From Paenibacillus luteus (GTDB lineage: Bacteria > Bacillota > Bacilli > Paenibacillales > Paenibacillaceae), in assembly GCF_006542765.1 (NCBI RefSeq), contig NZ_SKCD01000055.1:124001-188000 (forward strand): a stretch of DNA of 64,000 nt. The letters run 5' to 3'. Below the pieces are notes generated by a model. That model did no database searches and had not been told where the DNA came from. It saw only the letters and a list, made by a program, of their open reading frames with translations. Of the stretch, positions 45,354 through 51,748 are shown one piece after another (within the stretch, counting starts at the first letter, position 1; each line of letters begins with the position of its first letter). The position numbers and the translations under genes are program-made.

Positions 45354-46199
45354 ATGAACATGCAGCTAAAACATCCGTTCGCCAAGCTGATCGTATCTGT
45401 TATTTTGGTTTTGTGGGGCATATCGGTTCTGTATCCGCTACTGTGGACGCTATTCGATTCGCTCAAAAACAATGAACAGTTTTTTATGAATGCACCTTGG
45501 TCCTTGCCTGAGCTGCCACTACTGTGGAGCAATTTCTCTTATGTGTGGAGCAAATATAATTTCAGCACGTATTTCGTGAATTCGCTTGTCATTACAATCG
45601 GATCGACCGTATTAGCACTGCTGCTGTCGGCGACAACCGCCTATGTGCTGGCAAGGTACAAGTTCAGAGGCAGCAATGCGTTGTTTCTGCTTTATATTTC
45701 ATCGATGATGGTGCCTTTTGTACTCGCGCTCATTCCGTTGTTTTTCTTAATGAATTCGATGGGCTTAATCAATACGAAGCTTGGCTTGATCTTTGTGTAT
45801 ACGTCGAGCTTGCTGGCCTTTGGCATATTCGTGCTTGTCGGTTTTTTCAAATCGCTGCCGAAGGAGCTGGAGGAAGCCGCCATCGTAGACGGTGCCTCGT
45901 ATTACGGGACGTTCTTCAGAGTTATGCTGCCATTGTCGCAGCCAGGCTTAATTACGATTGGCATCGTCAACATCCTGAATATCTGGAACGAATACATCGT
46001 AGGAACCATTCTCATTAATGATCCGGACCAGTACACGCTGCCGGTGGAAATCGGCGTCATGCAGGCAGAGATGCAGTACCGCACGGAGTGGGGCCCGTTG
46101 TTCGCTGCACTCTTGATTACGATTGTTCCGGTGCTGATTATCTATATCATCTTCCAGCGGCAAATCGCCAGTGGGATTACGGCTGGTGCGGTGAAGTAA
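45354..46199 (+). CDS. sugar ABC transporter permease (MalG/UgpE type)
   Basis: The product is 281 aa with six membrane helices, EAA loop EEAAIVDGASYYGTFFRVML, and the characteristic C-terminus FQRQIASGITAGAVK. AGGGGG lies upstream of ATG. It completes the second importer. Confidence 0.92.
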   Translation: MNMQLKHPFAKLIVSVILVLWGISVLYPLLWTLFDSLKNNEQFFMNAPWSLPELPLLWSNFSYVWSKYNFSTYFVNSLVITIGSTVLALLLSATTAYVLARYKFRGSNALFLLYISSMMVPFVLALIPLFFLMNSMGLINTKLGLIFVYTSSLLAFGIFVLVGFFKSLPKELEEAAIVDGASYYGTFFRVMLPLSQPGLITIGIVNILNIWNEYIVGTILINDPDQYTLPVEIGVMQAEMQYRTEWGPLFAALLITIVPVLIIYIIFQRQIASGITAGAVK

Positions 46200-46238
46200 G
46201 GGGGGTAAGCGAGAACAAAATTCAGCAATTCCGCGCGT

Positions 46239-46277
46239 GAGCAGCCGAGCCTCAGAGAGGATCGGCTGCTCTTTTTT
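46239..46277 (+). terminator. intrinsic terminator of the second importer operon
   Basis: GAGCAGCCGA/TCGGCTGCTC stem and six T. Confidence 0.93.
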
Positions 46278-46395
46278 GTATGGCTGCCTATTTGCTTTAC
46301 TTCGCTGCGGGTCATTATAATAAAGAAAATGGAGCGGGCAAGCGGAGCTCATTAGGGATGTTCGCTTACCCTGCTACCGGACGGAGGAGCCTCAC

Positions 46396-47016
46396 ATGAA
46401 CTTATTTTATATGCAGCCCGAACGTGACGGAGTTCTACCGATGCCGATATTCTTGAAAGACAATTACATAGGATTTGATTGGCCGGGAATCGGCGATCTG
46501 GAGCATGTCGGCAGGGAGGAATGGCAGGAGCTTGCCGTTCACACTTGCTCGGAACAAGGGCAAGCACTGCTTGACCGTCTGACAGAGATTGGTTTGTTTG
46601 TCTATGCGATGCAGGATGGGGATTATCTACTGGTTGCTGATGGCGAATATGTACATCTGGGCGATTTAGGAGATTACTACTATGTGGAAAGCGCTGGCGA
46701 AGCAGAGGATATCTACAGTCATCGACGGGGCGTCACCTGGTTAAAGCGAATGCCGAAGGCGGAATTGCATGCGGAGCTGCGGCCATTGGCAGAAGGACAG
46801 TCCACCTTGGCAAAGCTGGACCGGCCGGTGAGCCAGGAACTGCTGGAGAAATGGACGGCTAAGCCTGCTCACGAAGGGCATGAAGCCAGCCGAATGAGGC
46901 ATGTGGATGACGAAACGATTGCGGAAGCATTGGAGATTTTGAAGAAAGCCATGAAAAGCAAGGACTTAGAGCGCAAGGAACGGGCGGCGATCGCTATCTT
47001 GAGGTTTGCGAAATAA
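46396..47016 (+). CDS. hypothetical protein, 206 aa
   Basis: ATG with GGAGGAG upstream; soluble, no signal or membrane segment. The N-terminal half is acidic and aromatic (NYIGFDWPGIGDLEHVGREE, GDYLLVADGEYVHLGDLGDY). It has a beta-rich look that recalls N-terminal domains seen in some restriction-type proteins, but no nuclease motif is present. The C-terminal half is charged and helical (DDETIAEALEILKKAMKSKD). It stands alone between two non-coding stretches. Function unknown. Confidence 0.7.
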   Translation: MNLFYMQPERDGVLPMPIFLKDNYIGFDWPGIGDLEHVGREEWQELAVHTCSEQGQALLDRLTEIGLFVYAMQDGDYLLVADGEYVHLGDLGDYYYVESAGEAEDIYSHRRGVTWLKRMPKAELHAELRPLAEGQSTLAKLDRPVSQELLEKWTAKPAHEGHEASRMRHVDDETIAEALEILKKAMKSKDLERKERAAIAILRFAK

Positions 47017-47036
47017 AGAAGAGCGAGATTGTGCGT

Positions 47037-47227
47037 GCTATCCTGCACGTGAGCAGGCTGCCGCTTGTTTATTGGTGAGGCCGAGTGTCTACCCTGCATT
47101 TCGTACAACATAGACGACTGAAGTGGGTCCAATATGGCCGTAAACAAGTGAATGTATTGCAAATTTGCAGGATAGGACATCATGATGTGCTAAATTATGA
47201 GAAGTTACTGCAATTGTGCAGGATAGC
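47037..47227. repeat. three copies of a TGCAGGATAG motif (one inverted)
   Basis: TGCAAATTTGCAGGATAG (47158-47175) and TGCAATTGTGCAGGATAG (47209-47226) lie 51 bases apart. The inverted copy GCTATCCTGCAC is at 47037-47048. Each direct copy holds a TGCAA/TTGCA-type palindrome. It looks like an intergenic repeat family member. Confidence 0.55.
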
Positions 47228-47324
47228 TGACCGTCAAATCCATTAAACAGTAAGGTTGCACGTGGATATAGAAAAGAATGCCTCCACCGAACTTCGCAAC
47301 GTAGTTGTTGAAGATCAGCTATCT

Positions 47325-47379
47325 AAATAAGGACTTATCCACTGAACAGCAAAGCTGCGTACCGAATAAGTCCTTATTT
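47325..47379. repeat. long perfect inverted repeat
   Basis: AAATAAGGACTTAT and ATAAGTCCTTATTT pair over 14 bp around a 27-base loop that contains CAGC-AAA-GCTG. It sits in the gene-free stretch 47017-47513. It could be a bidirectional terminator or a MITE-like relic. Confidence 0.55.
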
Positions 47380-47513
47380 GGCAATCAGTATTCATAAAAC
47401 GGGTCAAGCTAGGTGCTTCTATAGCGATGTTCTAAATCATGCTTGGATAGGTTTGTGCGCAGTCAGCGCCATGGACGCGTAATCTTTCACTTGCATGAAG
47501 CTGCCATTCGCTG

Positions 47514-48149
47514 CTAGGATTTAAGCGATTCCGGCCCATCCAGCAAGTATCGCTCCGTGAGGATCGACAGGAGCTGAATGCCCACCTCGTTGTGGCCGCC
47601 TTCGGGAATGATCAGGTCGGCGTATTTTTTGGATGGCTCAACAAAAGCTTCGTGCATCGGCTTCACCGTATTCAAGTACTGGTCATGAACGGACTGGATG
47701 GTTCTGCCGCGTTCCTCAATATCCCGCAGCACGCGGCGGAGAATCCGCACATCCGGGTCTGTATCGACGAATACCTTGATGTCGAGCGCCTGGCGGATGT
47801 CTTCCTCGGCAAGCACATGAAGTCCTTCTAGAATGACGATATTGTTAGGCCGCAGCTCGACCGTCTCAGTTCCCGAACGGGCATGGATTGTGAAATCGTA
47901 TACCGGGGCAAAAGCGGTCTGGCCCTCCCGAAGCAGCAGGAGATCGCGGACCAGCAGCTCGATATCGAAGGCGAGAGGGTGGTCGTAATTAATCCGCTCG
48001 CGCTCGGCTAAGCTAAGATTAACGGGATTTTTATAATAATTATCCTGGGATATGAACGTTACTTTGTCTGACCCTAGACGGTCGATGACGGAACGGGCAA
48101 CCGTTGTTTTGCCGGATCCGGTGCCGCCGGCGATTCCAATTATAAGCAT
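47514..48149 (-). CDS. udk: uridine kinase
   Basis: The product is 211 aa. The Walker A GGTGSGKTT (K14) is at the N-terminus, then FISQDNYYKNP, INYDHPLAFD and VILEGLHVL, the uridine/cytidine kinase signatures. It phosphorylates uridine and cytidine in pyrimidine salvage in the cytoplasm. Length matches the family. It stands alone, divergent from msrA. Confidence 0.95.
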   Translation of the reverse strand: MLIIGIAGGTGSGKTTVARSVIDRLGSDKVTFISQDNYYKNPVNLSLAERERINYDHPLAFDIELLVRDLLLLREGQTAFAPVYDFTIHARSGTETVELRPNNIVILEGLHVLAEEDIRQALDIKVFVDTDPDVRILRRVLRDIEERGRTIQSVHDQYLNTVKPMHEAFVEPSKKYADLIIPEGGHNEVGIQLLSILTERYLLDGPESLKS

Positions 48150-48285
48150 GGTAATTCAATAAGCCTCCCTGTAATTAAACCCTTTGCAATTTTAGTATTG
48201 TAGCATAGCATTCGTTTTTTTTCATCCCGGCATTAAAATACATAAGGAACAGGAACAAAACTTACACGGAATGCGAGGCGGAAGT

Positions 48286-48963
48286 ATGGATCATTCTAAT
48301 GAAGGACTGAATGCGATGGAGCCTGTATTTCTGAAGAGCGAGCTCCAGACGGTAACGCTCGGCATGGGCTGTTTTTGGAGTCCGGAAGCTTTATTTGGCC
48401 ATTTGCCCGGTGTGATCCGTACGCGTACTGGTTATGCTGGAGGTACGACTAGCCAGCCTACTTATCGTGAAATGGGTGATCATACGGAAACGGTTCAGCT
48501 CGAGTTTCTGCCCAGCGTCATCCGCTTGGAAGAGATTCTTGTTAGGTTTTGGGATGGTCACAAGCCAGCTAACATTAACGACTATAAAGGACGGCAATAT
48601 CAATCGCTTCTGCTAAATGCCGATGAGCGGCAGAGGGAAGCCGTTGAACAGGTGCTTCAGCAACGGAAGGAGCAAGGAAAAGGAGAACCGGATACGGAGA
48701 TCGTTCCTTATTCGGCATTTCATCGCGCGGAGGAACGGCATCAGAAGTATTATTTGAAGCGTTATCCTGATGCCATGGAGAAGCTGAGCCGGATCTATGC
48801 AACGGAAGCTGAGCTTGTGGACTCGACGATAGCCGCGCGATTGAACGGCTTGGCTAAAGGTTATACGAGCCTGGAGCGGGTTTTGCTGGAGCTGCCTCAG
48901 TGGCCTATGGAGACTCAACAATTATGGGAGCTGTCCCATCTGATTAAGCAGATTCGTTGGTAG
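48286..48963 (+). CDS. msrA: peptide methionine-(S)-S-oxide reductase MsrA
   Basis: The ATG at 48286 has AGGCGG five bases upstream; an ATG at 48271 is possible but lacks a site. The product is 225 aa. The catalytic motif is GCFW (C29), here GCFWSPE where most MsrA have GCFWGAE. GYAGG, HTETVQ (GDHTETVQLEF) and the ALIP-like segment are otherwise as expected. The C-terminal extension is longer than usual and has no resolving Cys I can see. It repairs oxidised methionine. Confidence 0.9.
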   Translation: MDHSNEGLNAMEPVFLKSELQTVTLGMGCFWSPEALFGHLPGVIRTRTGYAGGTTSQPTYREMGDHTETVQLEFLPSVIRLEEILVRFWDGHKPANINDYKGRQYQSLLLNADERQREAVEQVLQQRKEQGKGEPDTEIVPYSAFHRAEERHQKYYLKRYPDAMEKLSRIYATEAELVDSTIAARLNGLAKGYTSLERVLLELPQWPMETQQLWELSHLIKQIRW

Positions 48964-48993
48964 GCATCATACGATACGAGAGGAGTGTTGGTT

Positions 48994-49914
48994 GTGAAAT
49001 ATAGAAGACTCGGAAGCACCGGGCTTAACGTATCCGTGATCGGCATCGGAACCTGGCAGTTTGGCGGGGAATGGGGCCGGGAGTATTCGCAGGCGGAAGC
49101 CGATGCGATTTTGGACAAAGGGCAGGAGCTTGGCATTAATTTAATTGATACGGCCGAATGCTACGGCGATCATCTCTCGGAGTCGCTGATCGGTGATTAC
49201 ATTAGTCGCCGCAATCGCGAGGAATGGATTCTGGCGACCAAGTTCGGCCATCATTTTCATGAGCGGTTTACACGCACCGACGTTTTTGGAGCTGAAGGGG
49301 TCATTGCTCAGCTGGATGCCTCGCTGCAGGCTCTTAAGACAGACTATATTGACCTCTATCAATTTCATTCGGGACCGGATCAGTCCTTCGACAACGACGA
49401 GCTTTGGACGGCATTGGATAAGCAAATAGCGGCTGGGAAAATTCGTTTTCTAGGCACATCGATTGGAAGCAACGATAATCTCCATCAAACGGAAGCTTCA
49501 ACCAAGGTGAATTCGCGTGTGATTCAGGTCGTTTACAATAGGATTGACCGTGCGCCGGAGGAGCGGGTTTTTCCTTCCTGCGAGCAGCAGGATTTAGGCG
49601 TGCTGGCGCGCGTTCCTTTGGCGAGCGGCTATTTGAGCGGCAAGTACAAGCCAGGCGCTGTGTTTGGCGAAACCGATGTGCGGCATCGGCATGAAGCAGA
49701 GAACACGCGGCTTAAGCTGCTTGAAGTAGAGCAGATTCAGCGCGAGGAGCTGCCGGAAGGCGTCCAGATGGCAAGCTGGGCTCTGGCATGGTGCTTGAAG
49801 CATCCAGCGGTTACCGCTGTGATTCCGGGCTGCAAGGATGCTGACCAGGTAGAAGCCAATGCGAAGGCTTCGGTGCTAGTCACCGAGCCGCATCCGCAGG
49901 ATGTGAAGAACTAG
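48994..49914 (+). CDS. aldo/keto reductase
   Basis: I chose GTG 48994 because AGGAG ends eight bases upstream. The product is 306 aa. It has the (beta/alpha)8 barrel tetrad D52, Y57 (DTAECYG), K83 (ATKFG) and H125 (LYQFHSG), plus the NADPH-binding C-terminal IPGCK motif. It reduces carbonyls with NADPH; substrate unknown. It follows msrA by 30 bases and may be co-transcribed with it. Confidence 0.9.
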   Translation: MKYRRLGSTGLNVSVIGIGTWQFGGEWGREYSQAEADAILDKGQELGINLIDTAECYGDHLSESLIGDYISRRNREEWILATKFGHHFHERFTRTDVFGAEGVIAQLDASLQALKTDYIDLYQFHSGPDQSFDNDELWTALDKQIAAGKIRFLGTSIGSNDNLHQTEASTKVNSRVIQVVYNRIDRAPEERVFPSCEQQDLGVLARVPLASGYLSGKYKPGAVFGETDVRHRHEAENTRLKLLEVEQIQREELPEGVQMASWALAWCLKHPAVTAVIPGCKDADQVEANAKASVLVTEPHPQDVKN

Positions 49915-49946
49915 AAGAGCGTGGCTGCTGGTTATTCAGCAGGCAC

Positions 49947-49992
49947 AACAACAACACCCCCGGCCGATGAAGGCCGGGGGTGTTGTTGTTTT
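49947..49992 (+). terminator. strong terminator between convergent genes
   Basis: A 19-bp perfect stem (AACAACAACACCCCCGGCC and its complement) with a GATGAA loop. It lies between the aldo/keto reductase stop and the end of hflX and probably serves both. Confidence 0.9.
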
Positions 49993-51256
49993 ACAGTACG
50001 GTTACGTCTTCCCGGTATCTTTCGAAATCGGCGACGCGGCATTCCAGCTTCATCCTCGTGCCTTCCGGCTCATAGTCGGTAGAATGAACGTGGGCATGCT
50101 CGTTGAAGTATGCGACCAATCGGCCTTGGCTGAACGGGATTAGCAGCTCGCAGGTCATATAGTCGTCGAAGATATGTTCGCGAACGACCTCGATCAGCTC
50201 AGTTAATCCGCTGTTTTCCTTCGCTGAGAGGTAGACATGATTGCCTTGAACCTCTGGATAGGCATGTGTTGTCAGATCGCTTTTGTTATAAGCATAGATA
50301 GTCGGAATGTCGAAAGCGCGAAGCTCCTTGAGCGTATCGTTCGTAACGGCAACTAACTGCTCGTAATCCGCATGGGAGTAGTCGACAACATGAATCAGCA
50401 GATCCGCCTCGGTTACCTCCTCTAGCGTAGAGCGGAATGCTTTGACCAGATGATGGGGAAGCTGGCTGACGAAGCCAACGGTATCGGTTAGCAGAAACGA
50501 TTTGTTATCCGGCAGGTCGATGCTTCGAACGGATGTCTCAAGCGTAGCGAAGAGCATATCCTGCGCGAATACTTGCTTGTGGCTTCCCGGATTGTAATGC
50601 TCCAACAGAGCATTCATCAAACTGGATTTTCCCGTATTCGTATAACCTACGAGACAAACGACGGGTACTTCGTTCTTTTGGCGCTGCTTCCGCTGAATTT
50701 GCCGCCTTGCTACCAGCTTCTCAAGCTCGGCTTGCAGGGCGGTAATCCTTTCCTCAATGCGCCTGCGGTCCAGCTCCAGCTTCGTTTCTCCCGCGCCTCT
50801 GTTTTTGAGGCCGGCTCCGCCGCCTTGCCTTCCCAAGGATGCACGCAGGCCGACGAGCCGCGGCAGCATATATTGAAGCCGGGCTACCTCGACCTGAAGC
50901 TGCGCTTCCCTCGTCTTGGCGCGCTCTGCGAAAATATCCAAAATCAGGATCGTTCGGTCGATAACGGTCCGCTCCAGTGCAGCCTCGAGATTGCGGATTT
51001 GGGAATGGGAGAGCTCGTCGTTGAAAATAACGACCTGTGCGTCATGCGCTTCGAGCAGCGCTAGCAGCTCCTGGATCTTGCCCGTCCCGATGTAATGGGA
51101 AGGGTTAATTCGTGCAGCCTTCTGGCTGAGCTCATCGGCGACCTCGATATAGCAGGCGGCAGCCAGGTTGCGCAGCTCCTCCATGGAGTAGGCAAAGTCG
51201 GTTTGATTTTGAAGCTGTACGCCGACAATAATTGCTTTTTGCTTCGGTTGTTCCAT
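49991..51256 (-). CDS. hflX: GTPase HflX, ribosome-splitting/rescue factor
   Basis: The product is 421 aa: an N-terminal HflX domain (1-190, with RQGGGAGLKNRGAGETKLEL), a coiled linker, the G domain with GYTNTGKSS, DTVGF and NKSD, and a C-terminal domain. HflX binds the 50S subunit and splits stalled or stressed ribosomes. In Listeria and mycobacteria, homologues give macrolide/lincosamide tolerance. The start is preceded by a roughly 430-nt leader with a short ORF and two terminators, which suggests induction by ribosome stalling. Confidence 0.95.
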   Translation of the reverse strand: MEQPKQKAIIVGVQLQNQTDFAYSMEELRNLAAACYIEVADELSQKAARINPSHYIGTGKIQELLALLEAHDAQVVIFNDELSHSQIRNLEAALERTVIDRTILILDIFAERAKTREAQLQVEVARLQYMLPRLVGLRASLGRQGGGAGLKNRGAGETKLELDRRRIEERITALQAELEKLVARRQIQRKQRQKNEVPVVCLVGYTNTGKSSLMNALLEHYNPGSHKQVFAQDMLFATLETSVRSIDLPDNKSFLLTDTVGFVSQLPHHLVKAFRSTLEEVTEADLLIHVVDYSHADYEQLVAVTNDTLKELRAFDIPTIYAYNKSDLTTHAYPEVQGNHVYLSAKENSGLTELIEVVREHIFDDYMTCELLIPFSQGRLVAYFNEHAHVHSTDYEPEGTRMKLECRVADFERYREDVTVL

Positions 51257-51285
51257 TATTCATCATCCTTTAAGGTTATTGATAA

Positions 51286-51318
51286 AACAAAAAAACACAG
51301 GCAGCGCTGCCTGTGTTT
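51286..51318 (-). terminator. leader terminator T2, 36 bases before hflX
   Basis: AAACACAGGCAGC/GCTGCCTGTGTTT is a perfect 13-bp inverted repeat followed on the minus strand by seven T. It lies between the hflX promoter and start codon. Confidence 0.88.
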
Positions 51319-51343
51319 ACCGTTAAAGGTAGGGGGACGTCAG

Positions 51344-51382
51344 AAAAAAATCCAAAAGGAACCTGAATTCCTTATTGGTTTG
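51344..51382 (-). terminator. leader terminator T1 upstream of hflX
   Basis: On the minus strand AAGGAA/TTCCTT, extended by CCAA/TTGG across an internal loop, is followed by A and seven T. It is the first of two tandem terminators in the hflX leader. Confidence 0.72.
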
Positions 51383-51627
51383 GACTACTGGTCTTCCGCA
51401 GGCCATGTAAAGCAGAGCCGTCATGCGGAGATGTGAGTCACACCTCTGCCGAGACAGCTTCCTTGCTTTGATTCATGGCGAATTGCGGAGTTTCCTCCCT
51501 AAAAGCGAATACGTGAGCAGGACGACACTCCTGGCGTATCAACGTATTCATCATTTTATGGGTTCCTTAAAAAGGACAGACCTATCCTGAGTCCTCTGCA
51601 CACAGGCAGAGCTTTGGCGCTATTCAA

Positions 51628-51669
51628 TTAGCAGCTGCGCAAAGACCGAACTCGGATATAGTCTATCAC
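51628..51669 (-). CDS. 13-codon leader peptide of hflX
   Basis: GTG start with GGAGGG six bases upstream, peptide MIDYIRVRSLRSC, stop TAA. R-V-R matches the Arg/Lys-x-Arg/Lys pattern known to stall ribosomes with macrolides in Erm leader peptides. A longer in-frame ATG (51687) has no ribosome site. Confidence 0.5.
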   Translation of the reverse strand: MIDYIRVRSLRSC

Positions 51670-51700
51670 ACGGAACCCTCCGTTCATTTAAATTAGCATT

Positions 51701-51730
51701 AGTGTAGCATACCCGCTTGTTTGACTGCAA
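51701..51730 (-). promoter_or_regulatory. probable hflX promoter (extended -10)
   Basis: Minus strand: TTGCAG, 18 bases, then TACACT preceded by TGC (extended -10). It begins about 30 bases before the leader peptide. The -35 is weak. Confidence 0.45.
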
Positions 51731-51748
51731 GCGACGTTCGGCAATCCC

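Noticed and set aside
51319-51700. 6S RNA, tmRNA or RNase P RNA in the hflX leader
   Set aside because: No conserved core of any of these; the promoter, leader ORF and terminators all point to cis control of hflX.
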